Below are positions 42,927 to 54,010 of a stretch of 64,000 nt of DNA, one piece after another. The position numbers and the translations under genes were made by a program. Numbering within the stretch: the first letter of the stretch is position 1; each line of letters starts with the position of its first letter. The DNA comes from Mesorhizobium_G sp050247155 (lineage in GTDB: Bacteria; Pseudomonadota; Alphaproteobacteria; Rhizobiales; Rhizobiaceae): assembly GCA_050247155.1 (NCBI GenBank), contig JBFWUS010000012.1:1-64000 (forward strand), written 5' to 3'. Under the pieces are notes generated by a model. The model had not been told where the DNA came from, ran no database searches, and was given only the letters and a program-made list of their open reading frames with translations.

Positions 42927-44483
42927 TCACTCCCACTCGATCGTGCCGGGCGGCTTGCTCGTTACGTCATAGACCACGCGGTTGATGCCACGCACCTCGT
43001 TGATGATGCGGGTCGCGGTATTGCCGAGGAAGTTCATGTCATAGTGGTAGAAGTCGGCCGTCATGCCGTCGACCGACGTCACCGCGCGCAGCGCGCAGAC
43101 GAATTCATAAGTCCGGCCGTCGCCCATCACGCCCACCGTCTGCACCGGCAGAAGCACGGCGAAGGCCTGCCAGATGGCGTCGTAGAGCCCGGCCTTGCGG
43201 ATTTCGTCGAGGTAGATCGCATCGGCCTCGCGCAGGATTTCCAGTTTCTCGCGCGTCACCCCGCCCGGGCAGCGGATCGCCAGGCCAGGCCCCGGGAAGG
43301 GATGACGGCCGATGAAGTGTTCGGGCAGGCCGAGTTCGCGCCCGAGCACCCGCACCTCGTCCTTGAACAGTTCGCGCAGCGGCTCGACCAGCTTCATGTT
43401 CATGCGATCCGGCAAACCGCCGACATTGTGATGCGACTTGATGGTGACCGACGGGCCGCCGCTGAAGGACACGCTTTCGATAACGTCCGGGTAGAGCGTC
43501 CCCTGCGCGAGGAAATCGGCGCCGCCGAGCTTTTTTGCCTCGTCCTCGAACACTTCGATGAACAACCGGCCGATCGTCTTGCGCTTCTTTTCGGGATCGG
43601 CCTCGCCTTCCAGCGCCGAGATGAAGCGGTCCGACGCATCGACCAGGATCAGCGGCAGATTGTAGTGCTCGCGGAACATGGCGACGACGTTCTTCGCCTC
43701 GTCCTTCCGCATCAGCCCATGGTCGACCAAGATGCAGGTCAGCTGGTCGCCGACCGCTTCGTGGATCAGCAAAGCGGCGACGGAGGAGTCGACGCCGCCC
43801 GACAGGGCGCAAATCACCTTGCCCTTGCCAACCTGCTGTCGGATTTTTTCGACCATCGAGGTGCGATAAGCCGACATCGACCAGTCGGCTTCAAGGCCCA
43901 CGATCTTGTGGACGAAGTTGGCCAGCAGTTTTGCGCCGTCGGGCGTGTGCACGACTTCGGGATGGAACATCACACCATACATTTTTCGCGCGACATTGCC
44001 GAAGATCGCAAAGGGGGCGCCTTCCGATTTGCCGAAAATCTCGAAACCTTCAGGCAGCGAGATCACGCGGTCACCGTGGCTCATCCAGACCTGATGCCGC
44101 TGGCCTTGCGTCCACATGCCCTCAAACAGCGGGCAGTCCTTTTCGATCTGGACATAGGCCCGGCCGAACTCGCGGTGATCGGACGCCTCGGCGACGCCGC
44201 CCATCTGCACGCACATGGTCATCTGGCCGTAACAGATGCCGAGCACTGGAATGCCCGCCTCGAATACCTCCTGTGGTGCGCGCGGGCTGCCCGCCTCATG
44301 GGTCGACGCCGGCCCCCCCGACAGGATCACACCCTTCGGCTTGATACGTTTGAAAGCATCGCCGGCGGATTGAAACGGCACGACTTCGGAATACACGCCG
44401 GCCTCGCGCACGCGCCTGGCAATCAGTTGCGTAACCTGGCTGCCGAAATCGATGATCAGAATGGTGTCGGGATGGCTCGTCAT
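42927..44483 (-). CDS. guaA: GMP synthase (glutamine-hydrolysing)
   Basis: A protein of 518 aa. The class I amidotransferase domain (about 1-200) has VLGICYGQM with the Cys and FHPEVVHTPDG with the His and Glu. The ATP pyrophosphatase domain begins with the P-loop ICALSGGVDSSVAALL near residue 228, and the dimerisation domain ends GTIEWE. It converts XMP to GMP with glutamine and ATP. It is a housekeeping gene and the first core gene to the right of the accessory region. Its 3' end touches the remnants of the formamidase-like gene. Confidence 0.96.
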   Translation of the reverse strand: MTSHPDTILIIDFGSQVTQLIARRVREAGVYSEVVPFQSAGDAFKRIKPKGVILSGGPASTHEAGSPRAPQEVFEAGIPVLGICYGQMTMCVQMGGVAEASDHREFGRAYVQIEKDCPLFEGMWTQGQRHQVWMSHGDRVISLPEGFEIFGKSEGAPFAIFGNVARKMYGVMFHPEVVHTPDGAKLLANFVHKIVGLEADWSMSAYRTSMVEKIRQQVGKGKVICALSGGVDSSVAALLIHEAVGDQLTCILVDHGLMRKDEAKNVVAMFREHYNLPLILVDASDRFISALEGEADPEKKRKTIGRLFIEVFEDEAKKLGGADFLAQGTLYPDVIESVSFSGGPSVTIKSHHNVGGLPDRMNMKLVEPLRELFKDEVRVLGRELGLPEHFIGRHPFPGPGLAIRCPGGVTREKLEILREADAIYLDEIRKAGLYDAIWQAFAVLLPVQTVGVMGDGRTYEFVCALRAVTSVDGMTADFYHYDMNFLGNTATRIINEVRGINRVVYDVTSKPPGTIEWE

Positions 44484-44615
44484 TGCGGGCCTTTAGACAA
44501 ATCATCGAGTCGGCGCAATGGGTTGCCCGGTCTTGTAAGCAAAGTGATTCAACGCCGCAAAGGGCCGGTGCGCGTCTTCATGCAAAGATTCAGGCTCTTG
44601 ATCCGATGGATGAGC

Positions 44616-45248
44616 TCAAGCCAGCCCGATCGTGCCGTCCGCCAGGCCAGCGGCCAGCTGTGCGACAGCGCCCGCCAGCTTCTCGTCGATGACATCGAGA
44701 TATTGAGTCCAATCGCTGACATGGCGCAATTCGGCTGCGCCATCCGAGATTCCGCGCAGCGCAATCAGGGGAACGTCGAAGGCCTGACAGGCGCGCAATA
44801 CAGCATAAGTCTCCATGTCGACCATTTGCTCGGGAACGGCGTCGTAGCCCGCGCCGGAGATGATGCCGGCGCCGGTCGACAACGTCGCTTGCTCAACCCC
44901 GGCAATGCGCAACGGCAGAGGCAAGGTCGCGGGCAGGCCGAGGAAAGGCGTCTCGCCTTTCGGGAAGCCTAGCGGCGAGGCGTCCATATCGCGGTAGGTT
45001 ACCGAGATCGCCTGGTAGATGCAGGTTTGCTCAAGGACGCGGCTGCCGGCCGAGCCGAGAGAGACCACGAGGCCGGGCATGGCGCCAGTGTGCTTCAGGC
45101 CGGCCAGCGCGGCAGCCAGCGAAACAGCGGCCTCGACCGGGCCTACTCCGGTCATCAGCGGTTTGAACCACTCCCGCAGGCGAGGGCCGTATTCGGCTTC
45201 CGCAGCCATCGCGAACAGCACTTTGTGGCCGGCGATCATTTCCATCAT
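44616..45248 (-). CDS. 5'-methylthioadenosine/S-adenosylhomocysteine nucleosidase
   Basis: A protein of 210 aa, slightly shorter than E. coli MtnN (232). The PNP/UDP phosphorylase fold is visible: MTGVGPVEAAVSLAAAL, VVSLGSAGSR, VDMETYAVLRACQAFDVPLIALRGISDGA with the catalytic Asp in SDGA. It cleaves MTA and SAH to adenine and a thioribose sugar. It lies between guaA and a thioesterase gene on the same strand. Confidence 0.85.
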   Translation of the reverse strand: MMEMIAGHKVLFAMAAEAEYGPRLREWFKPLMTGVGPVEAAVSLAAALAGLKHTGAMPGLVVSLGSAGSRVLEQTCIYQAISVTYRDMDASPLGFPKGETPFLGLPATLPLPLRIAGVEQATLSTGAGIISGAGYDAVPEQMVDMETYAVLRACQAFDVPLIALRGISDGAAELRHVSDWTQYLDVIDEKLAGAVAQLAAGLADGTIGLA

Positions 45249-45275
45249 CTTGCAAGCCTCGATGCGGCGCCGGAT

Positions 45276-45734
45276 TCAGCCTTCAATGCCTTGCCGGCCG
45301 GTGATGGTCATCATCGTGCCGGTCATAGTGGCGATCAGTTTGGCCTCGCCGTCGGCGCCGATCGCATAGGCTTGGCCGTCCGCCACGATGATAGTGCGGC
45401 CAGGCTTGGTCACATTTCCGCGAAACAGGAAACGTTCGCCTTTTCCCGGCGCGAGCAGGTTCACCTTGAATTCGATGGTCAGCACGCCCGCGTTCTCAGG
45501 CATCAACGAAAACGCGGCATAGCCGCAGGCCGAGTCCAGCGCGGTTGAGATGATGCCCGCATGCAAAAAGCCATGCTGCTGGGTCAAGGCGGGCGAAAAG
45601 GGCATTTCGATCTCTATCGTGCCCGGCGTAACAATCGTCAATTCCGCTCCCAGCGTGACCATGGCTTGCTGGCGCGAAAAAGAAGAACGAACACGCTCCT
45701 CGAAATCCAGCGCAGGTGCGTTATTCGGCGCCAT
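45276..45734 (-). CDS. PaaI-family hotdog thioesterase
   Basis: A protein of 152 aa. The hotdog-fold motif is QQHGFLHAGIISTALDSACGYAAF, with HGG-like HAG and the catalytic acid in the TALDSA helix. Members hydrolyse acyl- or aryl-CoA esters (PaaI on hydroxyphenylacetyl-CoA). The start at 45734 is chosen from the fold; a longer frame overlaps tspO. It lies 27 nt upstream of the nucleosidase gene on the same strand. Substrate unknown. Confidence 0.85.
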   Translation of the reverse strand: MAPNNAPALDFEERVRSSFSRQQAMVTLGAELTIVTPGTIEIEMPFSPALTQQHGFLHAGIISTALDSACGYAAFSLMPENAGVLTIEFKVNLLAPGKGERFLFRGNVTKPGRTIIVADGQAYAIGADGEAKLIATMTGTMMTITGRQGIEG

Positions 45735-45817
45735 CACATCGTCCCCGTCTCGAAAGCTACTATCGCAGGCGTCTTTGGCGCAGGCAATGTGCTCTATTGC
45801 AGCGCAACAAAGAATGT

Positions 45818-46273
45818 TCAGTTCAACCAGATGATTGCTGCATTCAGGACTGTGGCGAAGGCGACCCACGCCAGATACGGCATGAACAGCAAGCTGGATA
45901 GGCGGTCGACTTTCCTCGTGACAAACACGAAGGCTGCAATAGCAGCCAGGAGATGAACCAGCACGATCAACGCCAAACCGGGCATCCGCAATCCAAAAAA
46001 GGCTGGAGACCAGGTGAAATTGAGGATCATCTGGATTGCCCAGATGGCCATGGTTGCTCCGCCAGGCCGCCGCAGAAACGTTCGCCAGCCGGCGATGGCG
46101 ATCGCGACATAGAGGAGCGTCCAGACCGGCGCAAAGATCCAGTTTGGCGGGTTGAACCACGGCTTTTGAAGGTTCGCGTACCACTCACCCGGCACGGTCG
46201 CGAGGCCGATCAGCGTGCCGCCGCCAAGCGCCAAAACAAGAAAGCCAAGCAGCGGAAAAATGCGTTTAGGCAT
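45818..46273 (-). CDS. tspO: TspO/MBR family tryptophan-rich sensory protein
   Basis: A protein of 151 aa with five transmembrane segments. The family hallmarks WYANLQKPWFNPPNWIFAPV and AIWAIQMILNFTWSPAFFGL are present. TspO binds porphyrins and related ligands in the membrane and can act as an oxygen- or light-linked regulator in alphaproteobacteria. The start at 46273 matches the usual N terminus; an ATG at 46309 would add 12 polar residues. Confidence 0.92.
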   Translation of the reverse strand: MPKRIFPLLGFLVLALGGGTLIGLATVPGEWYANLQKPWFNPPNWIFAPVWTLLYVAIAIAGWRTFLRRPGGATMAIWAIQMILNFTWSPAFFGLRMPGLALIVLVHLLAAIAAFVFVTRKVDRLSSLLFMPYLAWVAFATVLNAAIIWLN

Positions 46274-46343
46274 CAATGTCTTCGACCCCTGGAAGGGCAG
46301 CACAAACAACGCAGCGGGTGGCCGATTGGTTCATGCCGGTCCA

Positions 46344-47630
46344 CTATGGATTTCTGGCAAGCACCGCTGAAAAAAAGCCGTCGGTGCCGGTGCGGGCCGG
46401 AGACAGCGAAATGCCATTCCTGTCGAGGCGCACAGCGGCGGCGGGCGCCTCGAAAGCGCTGCTCCAAACCGTAGCCGGCTCGACCACCTTGAAATCGGAA
46501 TTGCGGCTACAAAATCCATCGATCTGCCCCTCATTTTCATCGCCGAACACCGAACACGTCACATAGACGAGGCGTCCGTCCGGTTTCACGAATCGGCTGG
46601 CGTCATCCAGAATTGCCGCCTGTTCCGCCTGCCGCGCCGCGAGTTGTTTCGCGGAGAGCCGCCATTTGGCGTCGGGCCTGCGCCGCCAGGTGCCACTGCC
46701 CGTGCATGGGGCATCGACCAGCACGAGGCCCATGCTGCCGACGAGCGGTTCAAGCTCGGCGCGTTTGGCAACGACCTCGACATTCTTGGCCTCGGCGCGG
46801 CGCAAACGGTCAAAGATCGGCGCTAGCCGGGCCTTGTCGGCATCGTGCGCGAAGATCTGGCCGGCATTTTCCATCGCTGCCGCCAGTTCCAACGTCTTGC
46901 CGCCCGCGCCGGCGCAGAAATCCAGCACGCGCATGCCGGGCTTCGCCCCCGCGAGATGTGCAACGATCTGCGAGCCCTCGTCCTGCACCTCAAACCAGCC
47001 CTTCTGAAAAGCTGGTTCGGCCTGAACATTCGGGTGGCGGCCAGAGCCGTCGATCGGCGGGATGCGGATGCCGTGAGGGGCCAGCGCAGCCGGGGTCGCG
47101 TGCAGGTCGGCCAGCTCCGCCAACACTTTGTCCCGCGTTGAAAGCAGCGTATTGACCCGCAAATCCAACGGCGGCCGCGTGGCCATCGCCGCCGCTTCTT
47201 CGACCCAGTCAGCACCGTAGGCCGCCCCAAGCAGCGGCACACACCAATCCGGGCAATCAGCCCTCACCGCATCTGGAGCGCTGTCGAGATTGCGTTGGGC
47301 TATCGTGGTCAGTTCCCGCTCGTCGAGCGCCGGCGGCGCGAACTTGTCGCCCTGAAGCGCGGCGTTCAGCGCGTCAGGCGTCTGACCCCACTCCAAGAGC
47401 ACCGCGCCAAAAGCCTGGCCGCGCGGCGTGTCCTGCCCGGTGATCCAGCCGGCGGAGCGCTTTCTGCGTAAGGCGTCATAGACGATATTGCCAATGGCCG
47501 AGCGGTCGGCGGAGCCGGCAAAGCGATGCGACAGGCCCCAATCCTTGAGCGCATCCGCGGCCGGCCTGCGCCGCCGCTCCATATCCTCAAGCACTTCGAT
47601 GGCCGCCGCCAGCCTGCCGCCCAGTCGCAT
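46344..47630 (-). CDS. RsmB/NOP-family RNA (cytosine-5) methyltransferase
   Basis: A protein of 428 aa. The NusB-like N-terminal domain is followed by the SAM-binding core with MRVLDFCAGAGGKTLELAAAM (motif I), VLVDAPCTGSGTWRRRPDAKW (motif IV with the catalytic-release Cys) and VYVTCSVFGDENE (motif VI Cys nucleophile). It methylates a cytosine of 16S rRNA, as RsmB does at C967. The start at 47630 is preferred to the longer 47696 frame. Confidence 0.9.
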   Translation of the reverse strand: MRLGGRLAAAIEVLEDMERRRRPAADALKDWGLSHRFAGSADRSAIGNIVYDALRRKRSAGWITGQDTPRGQAFGAVLLEWGQTPDALNAALQGDKFAPPALDERELTTIAQRNLDSAPDAVRADCPDWCVPLLGAAYGADWVEEAAAMATRPPLDLRVNTLLSTRDKVLAELADLHATPAALAPHGIRIPPIDGSGRHPNVQAEPAFQKGWFEVQDEGSQIVAHLAGAKPGMRVLDFCAGAGGKTLELAAAMENAGQIFAHDADKARLAPIFDRLRRAEAKNVEVVAKRAELEPLVGSMGLVLVDAPCTGSGTWRRRPDAKWRLSAKQLAARQAEQAAILDDASRFVKPDGRLVYVTCSVFGDENEGQIDGFCSRNSDFKVVEPATVWSSAFEAPAAAVRLDRNGISLSPARTGTDGFFSAVLARNP

Positions 47631-47717
47631 TCTCGGTGATCCCGTTTCGGTTGACCCGTATGAAACGGTGCTAGTGCGCGCCAATACGGAAAACAAGATG
47701 CAGGGATGAGCAAATAC

Positions 47718-47747
47718 GAAGGGCGCGGCTGGCGCGCCACGCCCTTC
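47718..47747 (-). terminator. Hairpin after katG, possible terminator
   Basis: GAAGGGCG (47718-47725) pairs with CGCCCTTC (47740-47747), with an inner GC-rich palindrome, 28 nt downstream of the katG stop on its strand. The following GTATTTG is only weakly U-rich. Confidence 0.4.
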
Positions 47748-47774
47748 GACGACTCAGAGGATGATTGACCCGCG

Positions 47775-49967
<2,193 letters not shown>

Positions 49968-50054
49968 GTCAGTCTCCGATGGCTTAGTGCTGTCTGGCTT
50001 GGCCAAACCGCTCCGCCGCGCCACCATGCACGGCAATACGACAGGCCTTTGAAA

Positions 50055-50069
50055 TTGGAACGATTCCAA
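50055..50069. promoter_or_regulatory. Inverted repeat in the katG-oxyR intergenic region
   Basis: TTGGAA-CGA-TTCCAA, a perfect 6-bp inverted repeat in the 167-nt gap between the divergent katG and oxyR starts. It may be part of an OxyR binding region, although the four-part ATAG spacing of E. coli OxyR is not evident here. Confidence 0.35.
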
Positions 50070-50134
50070 ACTAACGCCAGATATCCATAATCCAAAATTG
50101 TCTTTTCTATTTTCTCTGATAATTTTTTGTGATC

Positions 50135-51076
50135 ATGCGGATCACACTCAGGCAGATGCAATATTTCGATGCCGTGATGCAGACACTGCATTTTCGGCGC
50201 GCTGCCGAACTGGTCGGCGTCACCCAACCCGCCCTTTCCGCGCAGATCGCGGAACTGGAGCAGCAGCTAGGCGCGCGCCTCTTCGAACGCGGAGCTAGCG
50301 CTGTCCGGCCAACGCAGGAAGCGCTGCATTTTCATCCGAAGATGGAGCGTATCCTGTCTGAAGTGCGCGATCTCGAAGTAGCCGCGCGCCGCGAGCGGTC
50401 GACACTCGAGGGGCGGCTGGTCCTCGGCGTGATCCCAACTATAGCGCCCTACCTGCTGCCCAGGATCTTGCCGCTGCTGCGCGAGCGGTTCGACGGACTT
50501 GAGCTTCAGGTGCGGGAGGCGGTCACGCACGTGCTGGTCGAGGAGACGCTGGCGGGACGCATCGATGGCTTCGTCGCGGCGGAGCCGCTGGAACATGCGG
50601 GCCTGACAACCCAGCCGCTGTTCGAAGACCCGTTCCTGTTGGCAACGCCCCGGCAGGACGCCGGCCTTGTCGGCTCGCCGGTCTCGCCGGACAGCCCCGC
50701 GCTCGAACGGCTGATGCTTCTGGAAGAAGGCCATTGCCTGCGCGACCAGGCGCTTGCCGCTTGCGGGCAGGTCAAGCCCGTCGCGATGGCTAGCTTCGGC
50801 GCGACTAGCCTCACGACGCTGCTTCAGATGGTGGAGCACGGCATGGGCGTGACGCTGCTGCCGGAGATCGCCTTGCCCTCCATGGCTGGCATGGCCGGAA
50901 TCGCTGTCGTGCCGTTCAGCGAGCCAAAACCATCGCGCACGATATGCCTGGCGCGGCGGAAGAAAAGCGGCCGCGCGCGCGATTTCGAGGCCCTTGCGAA
51001 CGTCTTGCGCGAGGGGCATCGGCATATTTTCCGGGCGGCGGAAGCGGCAAGGTCCGCCACCCAAGCAACCGATTGA
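50135..51076 (+). CDS. oxyR: Hydrogen peroxide-inducible LysR regulator OxyR
   Basis: A protein of 313 aa. The LysR HTH is at 1-60 (TLRQMQYFDAVMQTLHFRRAA, TQPALSAQIAELEQQLG). The two redox cysteines are in EEGHCLRDQALAACG, spaced Cys-X8-Cys as in E. coli Cys199/Cys208. Oxidation of these activates katG-type genes. The ATG at 50135 is preferred over the GTG at 50129. Divergent arrangement with katG supports the call. Confidence 0.92.
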   Translation: MRITLRQMQYFDAVMQTLHFRRAAELVGVTQPALSAQIAELEQQLGARLFERGASAVRPTQEALHFHPKMERILSEVRDLEVAARRERSTLEGRLVLGVIPTIAPYLLPRILPLLRERFDGLELQVREAVTHVLVEETLAGRIDGFVAAEPLEHAGLTTQPLFEDPFLLATPRQDAGLVGSPVSPDSPALERLMLLEEGHCLRDQALAACGQVKPVAMASFGATSLTTLLQMVEHGMGVTLLPEIALPSMAGMAGIAVVPFSEPKPSRTICLARRKKSGRARDFEALANVLREGHRHIFRAAEAARSATQATD

Positions 51077-51134
51077 TCTGCCTAGAAAAAGTGCAATCAT
51101 CCGCCCATCGTTAACGAGGGAGCGATGATTCGTC

Positions 51135-51815
51135 ATGAAATCCTATATTGCTGAAGTGTTCGGGACGTTCTGTCTCGTCTTTCTTGGGTGTTCGTCCGTG
51201 GTGTTGGGCGGCCTCGGCGGGCTGCTGCCGGGCAGTTCACTGGGCATCGCTTTCAGTTTCGGCATCGCGGTTGTCGCCATGGCCTATGCGATCGGACCTG
51301 TGTCGGGCGCGCATCTCAATCCGGCGGTTTCGTTGGGCGCCTTTCTGGCCGGGCGACTGCCGGCGTCCGACCTGATCGGCTACATCGTCGCGCAGGTGAT
51401 CGGCGGCATTCTGGGTGCGGTGGTTCTCTACGTCATCGCCAGCGGTAAGGCTGGCGGCGCGCCTGCGGTGCTCGCAGCCAATGGCTGGGATCCTGCTGCA
51501 GGCTATTCGACGACCGCGGCGCTGATCGCCGAGATCGTCGGCACCTTTGTCTTCGTAACGGTCATTCTCGGCGTTACCGCGTCAAAGCACACGACCGTGC
51601 TGGCCGGCCTTGTGATCGGCCTCACCCTGGTCGCGGTTCATGTCTGCCTGATCCCAGTGACGGGCACGTCGGTCAACCCGGCCCGCTCGATCGGCCCCGC
51701 CCTGTTCTCGGGCGGCGCGGCGATCGGCCAGCTCTGGCTGTTCATCATCGGCCCGCTGATCGGCGGTGCGCTGGCGGGGATTGTGTCGAAAGCCAAGCTG
51801 TTCGAGTTGGATTAG
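51135..51815 (+). CDS. aqpZ: Aquaporin Z
   Basis: A protein of 226 aa with six transmembrane segments and two NPA loops (SGAHLNPAVSLGAF and GTSVNPARSIGPALF). The narrow-pore residue pattern fits water-specific aquaporins. It follows oxyR by 58 nt on the same strand and is followed by a strong terminator. Confidence 0.95.
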   Translation: MKSYIAEVFGTFCLVFLGCSSVVLGGLGGLLPGSSLGIAFSFGIAVVAMAYAIGPVSGAHLNPAVSLGAFLAGRLPASDLIGYIVAQVIGGILGAVVLYVIASGKAGGAPAVLAANGWDPAAGYSTTAALIAEIVGTFVFVTVILGVTASKHTTVLAGLVIGLTLVAVHVCLIPVTGTSVNPARSIGPALFSGGAAIGQLWLFIIGPLIGGALAGIVSKAKLFELD

Positions 51816-51837
51816 GCGCTTGGCGCTTAGCCTATCG

Positions 51838-51862
51838 CAGGGGCCTCCGGGCCCCTGTTTGA
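51838..51862. terminator. Rho-independent terminator after aqpZ
   Basis: CAGGGGCC (51838-51845), TCCG loop, GGCCCCTG (51850-51857), then TTTGATT. It is 22 nt after the aqpZ stop and could also serve the small gene on the opposite strand. Confidence 0.7.
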
Positions 51863-51872
51863 TTCGGACGCT

Positions 51873-52070
51873 TCAAGCGCCCATGAAGCTCATGCTCACC
51901 AGCGCTACGGCAACCGCCGCCAGCACCGGGTAAAGCGCCAGCAGGCTGGTCAGCAGCGCGCGCCAAACCTCGTTGCCCGCTTTGGTTTCCTCACGCACCG
52001 GTGAAAAGGGACCGGCGGCCGGAAAGGTCGCGCGTTCGGTTGCGGCGGTTTCGCTGGAAAGCAGGCTCAT
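51873..52070 (-). CDS. Small single-pass membrane protein, hypothetical
   Basis: A protein of 65 aa. A hydrophilic N-terminal half is followed by a transmembrane helix (ALLTSLLALYPVLAAVAVALVSM) at the C terminus. A GGAG site precedes the start (rc of 52071-52080 contains TCCTCCGATGAG-type spacing). It lies alone between aqpZ and hisS, facing the aqpZ terminator. I know no family for it. Coding is supported by the membrane segment, the start context and its position in an otherwise empty gap. Confidence 0.5.
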   Translation of the reverse strand: MSLLSSETAATERATFPAAGPFSPVREETKAGNEVWRALLTSLLALYPVLAAVAVALVSMSFMGA

Positions 52071-52293
52071 CGGAGGAACTCGGGAGGCAGGCGGTCTGGA
52101 GGGGATACTCTATGACGCCTCATCTAGTGCCCGATTGTCACGCTTTTGCGGATGAATTGCGGAAAACTGGTGACATTCTCGCGCAGGCTCAGCGCCTTGC
52201 CGCCCCAATCCTTATCGGCTAGAGCGGGGCGCGCTTGGCTCAAGCCCGCGCAAATCCTGCATTTCTGACAGACTGCACCACGGACAAAAGTTA

Positions 52294-53832
52294 ATGGCCG
52301 ACACATCGCAAAAAATGCTGGCGCGCCTGCCGCGCGGATTTGTCGACCGCACGCCGGAAGACATCCGCGCTATGGACCGGATGACGGCCAAGATCCGCGA
52401 GGTCTTCGAACTCTACGGCTTCGAGCCGGCGGACCAGCCGCTGATCGAATACACCGACGCGCTGGGCAAGTTCCTGCCCGACCAGGACCGGCCGAACGAA
52501 GGCGTCTTCTCCTTTCAGGACGATGACGACCAGTGGCTGTCGCTACGCTACGATCTCACCGCGCCGACCGCGCGTTATGTGGCTGAGAACTTCGATAAGC
52601 TGCCGAAACCCTTCCGCAGCTATCGCAACGGCTGGGTGTTCCGCAATGAGAAGCCCGGCCCCGGCCGCTTCCGCCAGTTCATGCAGTTCGATGCCGACAC
52701 GATCGGCACGCCGGGCGTCGCCGCCGACGCCGAAATGGCGATGATGATGGCCGACGTGATGGAGGCGCTCGGCATCGCGCGCGGCGACTATGTGATCCGC
52801 GTCAACAACCGCAAGGTGCTTGACGGCGTACTGGAGGCCATCGGCCTCGGCGGGACTGAAAATGCCGGCCGCCGGCTGACCGTACTGCGCGCGATCGACA
52901 AGCTGGACAAGTTCGGCGTCGACGGCGTGCGGCAATTGCTTCAGGCCGGGCGCTGGGACGGCGGCAAGGAAGGCGAGGGCGATTTCACCAAGGGCGCCGG
53001 TCTCGACGACAATCAGGCGGCCATTGTCGTTTCGTTTTTTGTCGTCACCACGCCTGACGAGACACCTGGCAGCGTGAGTTCGTCCAATCAAGCGCGACTG
53101 GACTATTTGAAGCAGCTCGGCATCACCAATGCCTCCTATGCGGAAGGCGTGGCCGAGTTGGAACAGATCGGCTCGATGGCGGCCTTCGCCGGTTATGGCG
53201 AGGACCGCATCCGCCTCGACGCCTCCGTCGTGCGCGGCCTCGAATATTACACCGGCCCCGTCTTCGAAGCCGAACTCTTGGCCGAAATTCCCAATGAAGA
53301 CGGCAAGATCGTGCGCTTCGGCTCGGTCGGCGGCGGCGGGCGCTATGACGGCCTTGTCTCGCGCTTCCGGGGCGAGCCGGTTCCGGCGACAGGCTTTTCC
53401 ATCGGCGTCTCGCGGCTGATGACGGCGCTGAAGAATCTCGGCAAGCTGGACACGTCCGATGTGATCGCACCTGTTGTCGTGCTGGTCATGGACAAGGATA
53501 CTGAAAGCCTCGGACGCTACCAGAAGATGGTTTCTACTTTGCGCCAGGCCGGCATTCGCGCGGAACTCTATCTCGGCGGCGCGGGCATGAAGGCGCAGAT
53601 GAAATATTCCGACCGGCGCGGCGCGCCATGCGTGGTGATCCAGGGCGGCAACGAACGCGCCGAAGGCACAGTGCAGATCAAGGACCTCGTTGTCGGCGCG
53701 CGATTGGCCGCCGGCATTTCCAACCACGAGGCTTACAAGGAGGCCCGGCCCGGGCAGGTGACCGTACCGGAAGCGGAACTGGTCGCGACTGTGCGCGGCA
53801 TTCTCGATGCGCAGAAGGCGGAACGGGGATGA
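52294..53832 (+). CDS. hisS: Histidyl-tRNA synthetase
   Basis: A protein of 512 aa, class II synthetase. Motif 2 reads NGWVFRNEKPGPGRFRQFMQF, the histidine-binding motif is VVRGLEYYTGPVFEAEL with GGGGRYDGL, and motif 3 is FSIGVSRLMTAL; a C-terminal anticodon-binding domain follows. It charges tRNA-His. The motif 2 loop lacks the RHERPQ-type sequence of E. coli HisRS and belongs to the divergent alphaproteobacterial type. It is followed by hisZ and hisG, a mixed translation and histidine biosynthesis cluster. Confidence 0.95.
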   Translation: MADTSQKMLARLPRGFVDRTPEDIRAMDRMTAKIREVFELYGFEPADQPLIEYTDALGKFLPDQDRPNEGVFSFQDDDDQWLSLRYDLTAPTARYVAENFDKLPKPFRSYRNGWVFRNEKPGPGRFRQFMQFDADTIGTPGVAADAEMAMMMADVMEALGIARGDYVIRVNNRKVLDGVLEAIGLGGTENAGRRLTVLRAIDKLDKFGVDGVRQLLQAGRWDGGKEGEGDFTKGAGLDDNQAAIVVSFFVVTTPDETPGSVSSSNQARLDYLKQLGITNASYAEGVAELEQIGSMAAFAGYGEDRIRLDASVVRGLEYYTGPVFEAELLAEIPNEDGKIVRFGSVGGGGRYDGLVSRFRGEPVPATGFSIGVSRLMTALKNLGKLDTSDVIAPVVVLVMDKDTESLGRYQKMVSTLRQAGIRAELYLGGAGMKAQMKYSDRRGAPCVVIQGGNERAEGTVQIKDLVVGARLAAGISNHEAYKEARPGQVTVPEAELVATVRGILDAQKAERG

Positions 53833-53849
53833 CGGGCGGCACGCTTTTT

Positions 53850-53997
53850 CCTTCCCCCCTTGTGGGGGAAGGTGGATCGGCGCGACGCGCCGAGACGGAT
53901 GAGGGGTGTTGGCAGGATCGCCGACGTCTCACTTCGTCCAACACCCCTCATCCGACCTCGCTTCGCTCGGCCACCTTCTCCCACAAGGGGAGAAGGC
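53850..53997. repeat. Intergenic palindromic repeat between hisS and hisZ
   Basis: An imperfect inverted repeat with arms of about 60 nt. The left arm has CCCTTGTGGGGGAAGG then GGATGAGGGGTGTTGG; the right arm has CCAACACCCCTCATCC then CCTTCTCCCACAAGGGG. The CTTGTGGG and ATGAGGGGTG words are those of short rhizobial intergenic mosaic repeats. It would form a long stem in the hisS-hisZ mRNA. Confidence 0.7.
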
Positions 53998-54010
53998 AAG
54001 GCACTACCCG

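Noticed and set aside
42291..44972. Open frame of 893 codons on the plus strand
   Set aside because: It is antisense to guaA and the nucleosidase, has no ribosome binding site, and its low-complexity Arg/His/Asp-rich product matches nothing. Only its first ~200 codons overlap the formamidase remnant.
52543..53727. Open frame of 394 codons on the minus strand
   Set aside because: Antisense to hisS.
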